Assembly (NCBI GenBank): GCA_947646735.1
Contig: CANTFK010000968.1
Location: 248,001-312,000, forward strand
Direction: 5' to 3'
DNA from: Peronospora farinosa
Taxonomy: Eukaryota > Oomycota > Peronosporomycetes > Peronosporales > Peronosporaceae
DNA: 64,000 nt
The translations under genes were made by a program, and so were the position numbers. This document shows positions 10,150 through 21,597 of this stretch, piece after piece. How positions within the stretch are numbered: the first letter of the stretch is position 1; each line of letters begins with the position of its first letter. The notes under the pieces are model-generated. The model was given only the letters and a program-made list of their open reading frames with translations. It searched no databases and was not told where the DNA came from.

Positions 10150-12343
10150 GTAAACATCATCTCCATCTCTTGCTCTTTCTCCCAACACTTTCACCAAGGT
10201 ATCCCACCACTTAATCGCTGATTTAAGATGTTTTGAGGAAGTAATCCATATAATCTATCCGTCAACGAAAAATAGGGTTTTGGAACAGCTATTCAGGCGT
10301 CATGTCGGCTTCAGCCGTAGAAACTCGAAAATGTGTCCCATCAGCTTTGTTCCAGGAATGAAAGATATCATGCTCCATTTTGTTAAGCGGTATGCCGCGC
10401 AGACGTACTCGATGACTTTTTCGCGGACAAAATCATTTCACCTAATTTGTCCATCTTGTCGTCGAATTGACCATTCATCAGACGTGGCATGTCAGCCTCA
10501 CGATATACGTAATCAACCATAGTTGTTGGGTCAGTTTTCCACGGTCTGTCTTCGGTGTTTGATGCAACCTTTTTATAATCGTCATCGGTTGCGAGTCTTT
10601 TGGTTCTAGGATAAGCCTCCGCGTACTTCATATAAGTGACGAAAAGAGGGATCTCAAACAGGTTGCCCTCGTCTTCCAAACTTTTACCCAGATTGTCTTT
10701 ACCAAAAAACATATCGAAAACCTCGTTTGGCTTTTTGTCTTGAGTAAACCACAATTGGAAGAGAGCTTTTTCCGATTCCGTAGACAGCAACCCTCCTGTA
10801 CCCGATGCAATTTTTATACCTTGAAGAATCTCGTTAGCCTCGAAAGCCGCCTCCTTCGTCTCTGTATGTGTTTTTCGGTTCATATTGACAGTTTTTGTGA
10901 ACGTGACAAATGTCTTCATCGAAGGGTCTTCCAACAACTTATACCCTGCACGGTTGAGGTCAAGAAGCTCGAACACGTCGTCTAATGACTTTCCATTTGA
11001 CACCCACGTTGCGCATAACTCGTTCTCCACAATTATAGCAAATTTTGCGGATTTTTTGACCTGTCGCTCAGCATTGATTAGATCGGCTAAGCCTTTGTCA
11101 CCGTAAAGGGTTCGCAAATAGTTGAAGTCACTTGTTTGGGGCTCTTCTGGATGTGCTGCCCTAAACTTTCGCAAGCAGGTACGCCAAAAAATGAAGAGTG
11201 GATTAGAGAAAAGGCCATCCTCAACCCTTTCCAGTTTTAGCTCCACGAACAGTTCATAAACTCTGCTTTTTGTTTCAAAGTTCGCCTTTTCCGCCTCATC
11301 CTTCAAATAATTCTTGAGAAGAAATCCCTTGTTCGAGGCCTTATCGTCCAAGAAGCTGACGACCTTTTTCTTTGTGTTATGTTCCACATTGATCCTTTCA
11401 AAGTAGGTATACCAATGATTGAAGACTGGATGAGTAAGCAGGCCATCCTCAACTTTATCTAGTTTCAGCAGCTTGAACACTTCATCAGCAGAATATTTCT
11501 TGCTCAGCCAATTGTCTAGCTGCTCCTCCCCCAATTTTACAGCGTTGATTTTGCTCTTCGTATCCTTCTTCGCATCTACTATTAGGCGCGCCAAGGCTGC
11601 ATCGGAGTAATACTTGGACGTCAAAATGTCGACGGCACTCACTTTTTCCGAATGTTTCGTATTGAACCTTTCCACGTATGTGCTCCAATATTGAAATAAT
11701 GGACGCGCAAGCAGGTTACCTTCAGCCTCATTCAGTCCCAGTAGCTCGAACCCTCCACCAGCAGAAAGATGATTGTTCAGCCAATATTCCATTTGTGCTT
11801 CCTCCAATTTCAAAGCGGCGCCGTTATGTGTTGGGTCCATCTTTGCATCAACGATGAGTTCTGCAATACGTTTATCATTATATTTCTTCTTCAAAACAAC
11901 CATCGCTGACACTGGATCTCCAGAATGCTTCGCGGCCAGTTTCAAAAGCACTTGATACTCCTTAGGTTCTGTTTTCGTAAAGAGTTTGTCCATCTTGGGA
12001 ATTACTGCATCCTTCAACTTTCCGACCATTTCGCTGAGGCCTTCGTTAAAGCCCTGACCAAAGTTTCCCGCCCTTTCACTGTCGTCTCTATCCGCAGTAT
12101 AGATTGACTCTTCAGAGGATTTCGGACTCCCAGCGGCGAAAACTGTTGTCTTCTCTTCGGCAAGAACCTCGTTTACCAAACATTCACATTCATCATCCCG
12201 TCACCTTTGTCTCTACCTGCAGTAGAGCTTGACTCGGTAGTGGAATTAGTCGTACTCACAGCGACGGAAGTTGTTGTCTTGGCTTTGGTAGCATGCGTGA
12301 TCGCGGCTGCTGCAAGAAGTAATTGAACGTGGCACGCTCGCAT
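10150..12343 (-). pseudogene. LWY-repeat effector-like gene, broken copy
   Basis: This is the inverted paralog of the effector at 34171-36666, with only scattered substitutions. The start codon is at 12343 and the signal-peptide region is still present. A T run at 12178-12180 is one base shorter than in the other copy, so the N-terminal frame ends in a stop and the repeat frame (12179-10383, 598 codons) is detached from its signal sequence. The 3' part is also truncated and mutated: the frame stops at 10383, and homologous but degenerate, stop-containing sequence runs to about 10150. As written it cannot encode a secreted protein. A base-call error at the T run would rescue only the N-terminal join, not the 3' damage. 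Confidence 0.85.
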
Positions 12344-12475
12344 GATTGGCTTTCCAGGTAATTACTGCAGGACAAACTACAAAATGAATCGGAAGTTGCT
12401 GAGCTCAGCCAGTAGAAGAAAACATGTGAACCGAATGAAAGTGACATAGGGAGTCATTGCACACCAGCAACAGTA

Positions 12476-12480
12476 CTTAG
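12476..12480. repeat. Target-site duplication, left
   Basis: CTTAG immediately before the 5' LTR; the same five bases follow the 3' LTR at 17328-17332. Confidence 0.9.
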
Positions 12481-12790
12481 TGTTGTAAAAGAAGCGACTC
12501 GGCATGCAAACGGCAACCACAAGAATGTACGGTCTGATTAGTTAGGTGTGCGCCTATCCCATGAGTAATACCACTAGCGTGGATTACTCATGAGTGACTA
12601 TCTGATGAGTCATGTGTGTAGAGTAGATTACTCATGTGCGGCTATCCCATGAGTAATGCGCGATATAGCGATTAGAAACGTGTAGTCGAAGAATCCAGTA
12701 GGCTTAGAGTAGCAACAGAGTTTGTGAACTAAGGACCTAAATATATTCACTTTGCATTTTGTTTTCTACAACTCAAGTGCTTTAACAACA
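12481..12790 (+). repeat. Copia 5' LTR
   Basis: 310 bp, TGTTG...CAACA. It carries five copies of a short motif in alternating orientation: ATGAGTAAT at 12561 and 12649, ATTACTCAT at 12583 and 12627, and TGAGTCA at 12606. The last is the exact consensus bound by AP-1/Gcn4-class bZIP proteins. They lie in the first half, where U3 enhancers are expected. That they drive transcription is inferred. Confidence 0.95.
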
Positions 12791-12804
12791 GGTTATGAGC
12801 CCAA
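12791..12804 (+). promoter_or_regulatory. Primer-binding site, internal tRNA-Met type
   Basis: GGTTATGAGCCCAA begins directly after the LTR. It is complementary to a tRNA-Met anticodon arm (CTCATAA core) rather than to a tRNA 3' end, as in the half-tRNA priming known for Drosophila copia. The ORF start codon at 12795 lies inside it. Confidence 0.7.
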
Positions 12805-15800
12805 GCTCTGCTGACTCTGCCCCCGACGCCGACTTCGCCTTCAACATGGACGCTGCCACCGCCACCAACGCTCGCATCAACAAGTTTGATGGTTCGAACT
12901 TCCACACTTGGAAGTTCAAAATGCAGATGGTGCTGGAGGAGCGGGACCTTTGGGAAGTGACAAGCGGGGAGATCAAGCTGGAACACCTTGCCACTACGCT
13001 GGATCAGTCAACGTTCAAGCGCAAGTCAAGGAAGGCGCTCGCGATAATCTGTCTTGCGATGGAGGACTCGCAGCTGCCCCTGGTCCGGTCGGCAAGTGGA
13101 GCGTACGATGCATGGTCGCGGCTGGAAGGCCACTTTGAGAAGAAGAGCTTAGCCAACAAACTCTTTCTTCGTCGCCGTTTCTTCACGGCCAAGATGGAGG
13201 AAGGCGATGATGTGCTTTCGCACATCAACAAGATAAAGACACTGGCGGAACAACTCGACGCGGTGGGTGCTCCGGTCAGCGAAGACGACCTGGTGATCAC
13301 GCTTCTTGGAAGCTTAAGTGAGTCGTTTGCATTTCTCATTACTGCTTTGGAGTCAAGGGCCGACTCGCTGTCGTGGGAACTGGTGACATCCAGGCTGCTA
13401 CATGAAGCCATGAAGCGCAAGGAGCAAGGCAGTGACGGGGTCGCTGCAGGTCAAGCGTTCATGACAGGTGAGAAGAAGCGTAGTGGACGGCCATTCAAGA
13501 AGACTGGCACGTGCAACTACTGCGGTAAGATGGGTCATTGGATCGCGGAGTGTACCTCACGGATCCATGACAACGCGGACCCACAGCGTCCGCAGCGTGC
13601 GAATGTGGCGCACAACCAAGATGAAAAATTGGACGATTTCCTGTTTGCAGCTGGACTGGAGAGCAACGACGACGACAGCGTCAAGAATCCAGCATGGCTC
13701 ATAGACTCTGGTGCGACGCAGCACATGTCATTCTCAAAGCTGTTTATGACAAACTACAAGACCATCGATCCAGTTAACGTTCATCTCGCAGACGACGGGG
13801 TCGTGCAGGCGATTGGGACCGGCAACGTAGTGATGATGATGAAGACACCAAGTGGTGCCAAGAAGGGTGTGCTTACGAATGTGTGGCACATTCCAAAGCT
13901 TTCACGCAATCTGTTCTCAGTTGGCCGATTTACCAAGGATGTCGCGGAAGTGACGTTTGATACGAGCACCTGTTATGCAAATTCCAAGAACCAGAAGTGG
14001 AAGATCGGCGAGCGTGCCGGCAAAGGTCTCTTTAGACTATGCATGACACCTGTGCAAGTCGAGAGCGCGAGCATCGCAAGTGAATACAACAAGCCTCAGA
14101 TGAGCAAGTCATACTTGTGGCATCTGCGTCTTGGTCACATTGGCCATGGTGGACTCGACGCGATCGTGAAGCAGAACCTCGGTGTCGGCATCGACATTAC
14201 ATCTGTGGGCAAGTGGGAGCTTTGCAACGGATGCGCGCTCGGAAAGCAGACACGAGTGAGTTTTCGGTCAACTACACGTAAACCAGCCAAGAACCTGCTT
14301 GACGTCGTGCATTCCGATGTATGTGAACCAATGCAGACTTCGACATTTTCCAACAAGCGCTATTTTGTGACGTTCATCGATGACAAGTCGCGGTTTTGTA
14401 CTGTGTACCTAATTCACAGCAAGTCTGAAGTGTTAGACAGATTCATGCAGTTCACCAAGTTTGCCGAGACTCAGACCGGTCATCGCATCAAGATGCTCCG
14501 CAGCGATAACGGTGGAGAATATGTTTCCAACAAGTTCGCCGCGTTCTGTCGCAACAAAGGCATCATACAGCAATTCACACCGCCATACACCCCACAACTC
14601 AACGGAGTGGCGGAGCGAATGAACAGGACTCTAGTCGAGAGTGCTAGATGCATGATTGAGCATGCGGGACTAAGCAAGCGCTACTGGGGTGAAGCAGTGT
14701 CAACGGCAGCGCTCCTACGCAATCGAAGTCCGACGCAAGCAATTGGCCATGAAAAGTCCCCACACGAGGTATGGACGAAGACGAAGCCGTTGTTGAAAAA
14801 CCTGAAAGTCTTTGGATGTCACGCATATGTGCATGTGCCGAAAGAGAAGAGGTCGAAGCTTGATGCGCGATCGACGTTGTGTCGCTTCTTGGGCTACTCA
14901 GACCACAAAAAGGCGTACCGGTTTGAAGAGATATCAAGCAGTCGCATTCTAGTGAGTCGCGACGCCCAATTCATGGAAGACATGTTCGACAGCGGGAAGT
15001 GCATGCAACAAAGTGGCATCGACCCTATCGAGTATCATAACACTGATGAAGGCTTCAACGATCGTGACAACGGGGTTGCCAATGAAGACATGGATGTGCA
15101 TATGCCCGAATCAGCATCGATCCATGAGCGGCCACAATGGCAACAAATGCAGCGTTCAAGTCATCAACCGCATTATCCGCAGCATCAGACAGCCGAGTTT
15201 ATACCGGGGTCGAAAAGACATGTACGCACACAGTCACTAGAAGCTTTGTCAGAGCCGCCAATGGAAAAACGCTATGGACGCGGGGCTAGTACAAGTGGTG
15301 TGCACACATCGTCTGTGCAAGGTACTGCGTCACCACTCGAAGCCATGTCGGCGCTTCTCGCATCTATTGATGAAGAAGAAGACAAAGAAAATGAAGAAGA
15401 CTGTGCTAATGTCGTGGATTCAGTGGGAGAAGCGCCGATGACATTCTCATCGGCTATGGAATCCAGCGACGCAAGACAGTGGCGAGAAGCGTGCGAATCA
15501 GAGTTTCAGTCATTGTGCAAGAACAACACGTGGGAACTCGTGCCGTTACCAATTGATCGCAAGGCGATCAGCAGCAAGTGGGTGTTCAAGGTGAAGGAGA
15601 CTGTTGATGGACTCATCGAGCGATACAAAGCGCGCCTCGTGGCAAAAGGATTTTTGCAAAAGTACGGTGTGGACTTCGAGGAGACGTTCGCACCAGTGGC
15701 CAAGTTCGCGTCGATCCGGATCATTGTGAGCCTCGCCGCGCAGCACAACCTCGTACTTCACCAGATGGACGTCAAAACGGCGTTTCTCAACGGTATGCTT

Positions 15801-17078
15801 GAAGAAGAGATCTACATGAAGCAGTCTGACGGATTCGTTGATGCCAATCATCCTCACCATGTGTGCAAGCTCAAGCGTGCGTTGTACGGACTCAAGCAAT
15901 CCCCTCGAATGTGGAACCAGACTATTGATGAGTTCATGCGCAATATTGGCTTCACCAAGTGCGAGATGGATCACTGTGTCTACGCCAAGCGTGACGACAA
16001 GGTCATGATGTTTGTTGTCATATACGTCGACGACCTCATCCTTGCGTGCAACAACATGGACATCCTCGCAGCCACCAAACGTGCATTGAGCGAGCGATTC
16101 GAGATGTACGATCTCGGTGAGCTTAAGTACTGCCTCGGAATAGAAGTCGAGCGAGATGACAAGTCAGGCGATGTATCGATGAAACAGACTAAGTTCTTGC
16201 GATCGATTCTGACCAAGTTCGGTATGCAAGACTCTAAGCCTGTTAAGACACCGCAAGACCCCGGACTGAAGTTGACTAAGCGTATGTGTAAAGATGGATG
16301 CAAGCACAACTACACCATGCAAGGAGTGCCATACCGAAGTGCCGTCGGAGCCTTGATGTACCTCATGGTAGGCACGCGTCCAGACCTCGCAGCTTCAGTG
16401 GGAGTGCTCAGCCAGTTTGCTGCTGACCCGTGTCCGACACACTGGCAAGCACTCAAGCGCGTGCTACGGTACCTGCAATCGACTCCTACACTTGGTATTC
16501 GTTTTATTGGCGCTGGCAATGGCAAGTTGCTTGGCTATTCCGATGCCGACTGGGCTGGAGATACTGATACTAGACGAAGTACCAGCGGCTACGTATTTGT
16601 GCTTAACAACGGCTGCATCAGCTGGCGTAGCAAGAAACAGCGCAGCGTGGCGCTCTCGTCTACCGAAGCAGAGTACATGGCACTGTCGGAGGCGACCCAA
16701 GAAGCGACGTGGCTCAAGACGTTCATGCGTGAGCTCGGTGAAGAAGCAGGTTATGACGCTCTAACTATCTATGAAGACAATCAAGGTGCTATTGCGTTGG
16801 CCAAGAACCCAGAGTTCCACAAACGCACTAAGCACATCGACATTCGCTACCACTTCGTGCGAGAAAAGGTCGAAAAGAATCAAGTCGTGCTACAGTACTG
16901 TCCAACGCAAGATATGCTCGCTGACATCATGACCAAGGCAATCGCAGCGCCACAGTTCACCATCTTCCGTACTAAACTCGGCATCACTGTCGGTGTCGCT
17001 ACCGAGTCGAGTGGGAGTGTTGTAAAAGAAGCGACTCGGCATGCAAACGGCAACCACAAGAATGTACGGTCTGATTAG
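12795..17078 (+). CDS. Copia gag-pol polyprotein (1427 aa)
   Basis: One open frame holds all copia domains in the family order. The gag region (from [15 protein letters not shown]) ends with a CX2CX4HX4C zinc knuckle near residue 240 ([14 protein letters not shown]). The protease site DSGATQHM is near 304. The integrase has its HHCC zinc finger and core (LRSDNGGEY near 571, [10 protein letters not shown]). Reverse transcriptase carries YVDD near 1077, and RNase H carries [19 protein letters not shown] and a [12 protein letters not shown] end. No stop or frameshift is present. The ATG lies in the primer-binding site, and the last 20 codons run 61 bp into the 3' LTR before TAG. All catalytic motifs that I can check are intact, so the element is probably autonomous. 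Confidence 0.97.
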   Translation: MSPSSADSAPDADFAFNMDAATATNARINKFDGSNFHTWKFKMQMVLEERDLWEVTSGEIKLEHLATTLDQSTFKRKSRKALAIICLAMEDSQLPLVRSASGAYDAWSRLEGHFEKKSLANKLFLRRRFFTAKMEEGDDVLSHINKIKTLAEQLDAVGAPVSEDDLVITLLGSLSESFAFLITALESRADSLSWELVTSRLLHEAMKRKEQGSDGVAAGQAFMTGEKKRSGRPFKKTGTCNYCGKMGHWIAECTSRIHDNADPQRPQRANVAHNQDEKLDDFLFAAGLESNDDDSVKNPAWLIDSGATQHMSFSKLFMTNYKTIDPVNVHLADDGVVQAIGTGNVVMMMKTPSGAKKGVLTNVWHIPKLSRNLFSVGRFTKDVAEVTFDTSTCYANSKNQKWKIGERAGKGLFRLCMTPVQVESASIASEYNKPQMSKSYLWHLRLGHIGHGGLDAIVKQNLGVGIDITSVGKWELCNGCALGKQTRVSFRSTTRKPAKNLLDVVHSDVCEPMQTSTFSNKRYFVTFIDDKSRFCTVYLIHSKSEVLDRFMQFTKFAETQTGHRIKMLRSDNGGEYVSNKFAAFCRNKGIIQQFTPPYTPQLNGVAERMNRTLVESARCMIEHAGLSKRYWGEAVSTAALLRNRSPTQAIGHEKSPHEVWTKTKPLLKNLKVFGCHAYVHVPKEKRSKLDARSTLCRFLGYSDHKKAYRFEEISSSRILVSRDAQFMEDMFDSGKCMQQSGIDPIEYHNTDEGFNDRDNGVANEDMDVHMPESASIHERPQWQQMQRSSHQPHYPQHQTAEFIPGSKRHVRTQSLEALSEPPMEKRYGRGASTSGVHTSSVQGTASPLEAMSALLASIDEEEDKENEEDCANVVDSVGEAPMTFSSAMESSDARQWREACESEFQSLCKNNTWELVPLPIDRKAISSKWVFKVKETVDGLIERYKARLVAKGFLQKYGVDFEETFAPVAKFASIRIIVSLAAQHNLVLHQMDVKTAFLNGMLEEEIYMKQSDGFVDANHPHHVCKLKRALYGLKQSPRMWNQTIDEFMRNIGFTKCEMDHCVYAKRDDKVMMFVVIYVDDLILACNNMDILAATKRALSERFEMYDLGELKYCLGIEVERDDKSGDVSMKQTKFLRSILTKFGMQDSKPVKTPQDPGLKLTKRMCKDGCKHNYTMQGVPYRSAVGALMYLMVGTRPDLAASVGVLSQFAADPCPTHWQALKRVLRYLQSTPTLGIRFIGAGNGKLLGYSDADWAGDTDTRRSTSGYVFVLNNGCISWRSKKQRSVALSSTEAEYMALSEATQEATWLKTFMRELGEEAGYDALTIYEDNQGAIALAKNPEFHKRTKHIDIRYHFVREKVEKNQVVLQYCPTQDMLADIMTKAIAAPQFTIFRTKLGITVGVATESSGSVVKEATRHANGNHKNVRSD
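17009..17017 (+). promoter_or_regulatory. Polypurine tract
   Basis: GAGTGGGAG directly precedes the 3' LTR, the place used to prime plus-strand synthesis. It has one T, so it is a modest tract. It lies inside the coding frame. Confidence 0.6.
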
Positions 17079-17327
17079 TTAGGTGTGCGCCTATCCCATG
17101 AGTAATACCACTAGCGTGGATTACTCATGAGTGACTATCTGATGAGTCATGTGTGTAGAGTAGATTACTCATGTGCGGCTATCCCATGAGTAATGCGCGA
17201 TATAGCGATTAGAAACGTGTAGTCGAAGAATCCAGTAGGCTTAGAGTAGCAACAGAGTTTGTGAACTAAGGACCTAAATATATTCACTTTGCATTTTGTT
17301 TTCTACAACTCAAGTGCTTTAACAACA
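17018..17327 (+). repeat. Copia 3' LTR
   Basis: Base-by-base reading shows no difference from the 5' LTR. The polyprotein stop codon (17076-17078) is within it. CTTAG follows at 17328. Confidence 0.95.
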
Positions 17328-17332
17328 CTTAG

Positions 17333-18280
17333 GGAGTCATTGCACATCAGCAACAGCTGAAACCGTGACGTTTTAATTTATAAGATGTTTCATTTTAGCA
17401 CTAATTAATCAAATGGTCTTTAGATAATTTTTGGGATGTGCAATGGCTAAGCACAAAAGGTGCTGACTTCCCTTTTTATTTTCTACGACTGTGTATGGTA
17501 TATTAATATTTCCCTTTTGCAATGACATAAAACATATCGTCAGCTGTATTTTGTTATTCCAGTTGTCCAAAAGCGGTCTTCATAAATACAACTTTTAGTA
17601 CATATAATACCCTTTTTCATCTTAGAAAACACCAACGGTGCAGAAAGTAAGAATAAGGTTAAGATATATGACTCGTATATTAACGCGTGCCAGACGCGTT
17701 TCGGCCCCCGTTAGGGTCAGAAGCATATGTAAGCCCCTAAAACAATCCATGTATCCTGGCGTCGGTGAAGCTCTGATGTCGATACCAAATGCAACTTGCA
17801 CTTCCAGCAGCTGGTACTACTGCTGGTGCTTGATGACGACATGTTCGGGCATTGTGACCATAATGATAGTATTGGATACTGTTGTGGTCATACAGTAAAC
17901 GAACATTCAAAGACTACATAACACATAAATACTATCTGCTGGCACGAATCGACTACGCTCTAGCACCGAAGAATCCTACACATTAAAAGAGGCCCTATAC
18001 GTATGCATCTTTAAGCATTCAAGCAAGCTGGTCTTCCGCCAATCTAAAACGAACTATCTTGAGCATCGACACGAATAAAGCTTTGACACCATCGTCTTTT
18101 TTATTGCCGATTCTTTTGTGTGTTTGACTACAAGAAACTAAACTTCCTGCTGTGCATGGGCGTTAATTGCGGCTCTTACTTGTTCCTGGGAAGCATAGGC
18201 AAACTGTGGAGGTGGTGCAAGGCTGAGATGGATGTTATTTTGACTTGGAACTAATCAGAATTTCGAAGGGAGGTGATGGT
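17333..18280. other. Intergenic spacer of duplicated block (effector-adaptin)
   Basis: This matches the reverse complement of about 33062-34065 closely; the other copy has an extra 70 bp or so near 33620-33680. No ORF is conserved between copies. The first 27 bases repeat the sequence just left of the copia element, so a short direct duplication brackets the insertion. Confidence 0.8.
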
Positions 18281-20244
18281 TGACAAAAAGGTCCTTATGA
18301 TTCTGGTAGATTGTAGTCAAACGGCTGATACATAGCTGAAAAAGCTCGTGTATTTGTACTTGATTTGCTATGCAAAGAGTAATCCAGACCTCACGATTTT
18401 GGCCGTGAATACGTTTGTTAAAGACGCGGCAGATTCCAATCCACTTGTTCGAACGCTATCGGTCCGTACCATGGGCTGTATTCGTGTGGACCGCATTATA
18501 GAGTATCGGTGTGAACCTCTACGTCGTTTCTTGAAGGATGAAGACCCGTACGTACGGAAGACGGCGGCCATCTGTGTGTCCAAGCTCTATGACATTAATT
18601 CGGATAGAGTAGAGGTACAAGACAATCTCGATATGTTACGAGACCTTATTTCAGACTCAATCCAACGGTAGTGGCCAATGCCATTGCAGCTTTGTTCGAA
18701 ATCTCAGAGGACAGTGCAGGAGTAACGGCTTTCACGATTACCAAGTCCGTGCTGCACTTAATGATTGCAATGAGTGGGGACAGGTCTTTGTCGATGCTTT
18801 GGCAGGATATATGCCCGCGGACTTCACGAGGCAGAAGGGATTATTGAACGGGTGACGCCACGTCTCCAGCACGCTAACTCGGCATCAATGATTTGGATTA
18901 TCGGCGAGTATGCCGAGCGTATCGACAATGCAGACGAGCTTTTAGAGTCGTTCATGGACTTTTTCGATGATGAGACTGCCCAGGTGCAGCTGCAGCTTCT
19001 GACTGCTACCGTAAAAATGTTCCTCAAGCGTCTCAATGAGACGCAGGAAATAATCCAGAAGGTGCTCCACAAAGCCACGGAGGAATCAGACAATTTGGAC
19101 TTGCGTGACCGCGAATACGTATACTGACGCCTACTTTCGGTCATATCCGGAAGTAGTTCATGCTGTCGTGCTTGCGGAGAAGTCAGATAGAAGCGATGAT
19201 ACTTGTGCCCTTGAGCCTTCGGTTTTGGACCAGCTGATCGGAAAGATTTCGACGCTTGCTAGTGTCTATCACAAGTTCCCCAGCGCGTTTGTTGTGCGGT
19301 TGACGGTACCGGAGGTACACGGGCGCCGCCAGGATAATCATTACAGCGTCGACGGTGAGGGCGAGAGTGAAGGCTCTTTTGACCAGACAGAAGATGGACG
19401 AATCGGTCAGAAGGCTGGTGACCCCGTGGACCTGCTTGATATGGGTACTTTTACTCTTGGAGACCCTTCCTCGATTGCGTCGGACCCTGTGGCAGCAACG
19501 TTAGCTAGTGCAAGCTTGGTCGACATTTTTGGTGGTCCTGCTGCTCCGCCTGCTCCAGTGGGAGTCAGCGGTAATGCAGTCCAGAAAAATCTGTAGATGG
19601 ATGCGCAACAAGGCAAGGGCTTGGTGATGACGGGCGTTTCGCACGCCGCAGTAGCAACTTTGTACTTGGCGTGGATTTTGAAAACCAGCATCTGCACCAA
19701 TTACGGGAGTAAGCATCCAGTTCAACAAGAGCACGTTCGGTGTGGTGCCAATGCAAGCAACAATCACGTTCCCACAACCTCTGGCACCGGGATAAATCGT
19801 AAACCAAGTTGTGCCCATGAGTGTGAGCCCGCAGTTTGTCAACGCCGCTGTGGCACCGAACCTCAATCTGCAGGTTGCGATCAAGAACAACTCGAGCGGC
19901 GACGTGGTATACTTCCAGTCCGAATTAGATCTTTCGGCTGTTTTTACCGAGGCCGGCAGCATGGCGTCGACCGAGTTTATCAGCATGTGGCAGAGTATCG
20001 CCGAAGCGAACAAGCACTACTTTACGTTGGTAACGGGTGGATGTGGCATAGAGGACGTGTCACGGCGTCTGAGGCACAACAACGTTTTTTCATAGCCAAG
20101 CGGTCCATCGACGGAAAGACGATTGCGTACTTCTCGGTCAATATTTGCGTACTTCTCGGTGAAGACCATGACAAATATTGTGGCACTCTTCGAGCTCACA
20201 TTCGACGACACGGGTACCACGAAGGTATGTCTCAAACTGGAACA
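18281..20244 (+). pseudogene. AP-1/AP-2 complex beta-adaptin, broken copy 1
   Basis: Beta-adaptin is the large subunit of clathrin adaptor complexes. The trunk is recognisable by [29 protein letters not shown] and [20 protein letters not shown]. The normal first 65 or so residues are absent. A stop (ADT-TAG, near 18331) precedes LKKLVY. After 18671 the frame breaks, and about 600 bp of trunk present in copy 2 are missing between HANSA and [22 protein letters not shown]. The hinge with a clathrin-box-like LLDMG (about 19430) and an appendage domain (LQVAIKNNSSGDVVYFQSEL, about 19870) follow in shifted frames. It ends abruptly near 20244, joined to an inverted ECD fragment. Confidence 0.88.
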
Positions 20245-21299
20245 AGTCGGTTGCGTCGAAAGCTTTGCACTATTATGTTGGAGCGCTTCCTCACCTTTCT
20301 TTTTTCAAGGTCGCCCAAGTTGGTATTTGTGATCGTCAGCATATACCAGCTCTAGACCACAGGCAAGTTTAACGCCAATGTTCGCCGCCTGTGTTTTAGA
20401 AAGGCTGTTCTCTTCACCCTTCGATCTTTCCAACACACGGTAGCGTGCATCACGACTAAGAAAGGGCTTTGGTGGGAAGAATTCTTGGTGCTTGAGCTGA
20501 GCAAACATGGCTCTCGAGAATGTGACTCTCTGTTCTACTACTTTATCTCCTTCTGGCATGAATGTTGCCATCTTGCTACACACGAGGCCAGTCTGCTTCG
20601 GTTCTCGGTAGTAGAACGCTTCAACCGCCGGACCTACTAGCTCTCCATTCTTTGCAATGACATGTGCTGCTCTCTCGGGAAGCAAACACGTCACTTGATG
20701 GCGATTCTCGCACATATAGGTCGGTACTTCATCCAGTTTGTGCTGAATCAATTGCTGCACTGCAGCACTGACCTCGGTTTTTACACTGGTGTCCAGCACT
20801 TGTTTCAATGCATCTTCATCGTACTAACTTCCATCTTTGCCTCTTTTGCTGGTCATTGGAGGCATTGCAATGTGTAGTTTTCCATTCATCGCAAACACTC
20901 GACGCTCGCTGTCTTCAGGTATGACCCAATCTGGTAACGCTTCAGCACTTTCAATAAGCAAAAACTCTCCATCTGAGTCAGCAACACGCCCGACTACACC
21001 CGGAAACTTGATTGTTATGTCAAACACTAATTTGGCCACGACCCATTCGTCCTGGATAGCATCACCAACACTTGAACATCCGGACAAATAATAACGCCCA
21101 TCGCTAACCGGAGTTACGTCGAGGTGGAAGTGGTGTTTGTGCCATAGAAAACCCTTGGTCTGCTCTGCTGCAAATGACAGGAATGCACTGCAGTACTGCT
21201 CTGCTATCTGTAAAAATCGTCTTTTGCCGAGGTAACGGGAAGGAAGAAGCAGTAGCACACTTCGTTATCGTCTACTCTTAGCGTCGGAAAAAGCTTCAT
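20245..21299 (-). pseudogene. Ecdysoneless (ECD/SGT1) homolog, broken copy 1
   Basis: ECD proteins act in pre-mRNA splicing, cell-cycle and stress control in eukaryotes. The conserved phrases are EALPDWVIPEDSERRVF and VEAFYYREPKQTGLVCSKM followed by the LYAQL-like FAQLKHQEFFPP. The start codon is at 21299. Three lesions are visible against the copy at 38427: a T run one base short (plus strand 21212-21216), an in-frame TAG replacing Trp (20824-20826), and loss of the whole acidic C-terminal half at the junction near 20245. Confidence 0.85.
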
Positions 21300-21597
21300 G
21301 ATAAAATGAATAGCGACTTCTTTTTACGTCGTTCGTTTTGACATGGCGTTACGTAATGTCTGACACGCAAAACAAGTTGAAGCGCTCGTCTGAGTCAGGA
21401 ACTCAGGTGTCCACAATTTGTTAAACGGGGGGGGGTCGAGTCTGATAATTTTTCTGCTGCGCATACAACACATAACGAGTTGTGTCCATACTGGACGTTG
21501 ACATGGTTGTATAAATTCATTGGTAGCGAAGCTCTAGCCTTCATCTCTAATTTCGTAGCAGACTTACTGCATTGTCCAATTTTCTTCGCTCCGCTTC

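Larger units (their letters stand above)
12481..17327 (+). mobile_element. Full-length Ty1/copia LTR retrotransposon
   Basis: The 4847-bp element has two 310-bp LTRs (12481-12790, 17018-17327) in which I see no difference on reading, starting TGTTG and ending CAACA. It is flanked by the 5-bp target duplication CTTAG (12476-12480, 17328-17332). A primer-binding site follows the 5' LTR and a purine-rich tract precedes the 3' LTR. One uninterrupted polyprotein spans the inside. It is inserted between the effector copy and the adaptin copy; the inverted duplicate (about 34040) has no insertion. Identical LTRs indicate recent transposition. Confidence 0.97.

Noticed and set aside
17638..17898. 86-codon ORF in the adaptin-effector spacer
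   Set aside because: The frame is not kept in the inverted duplicate, so it is not under coding constraint.
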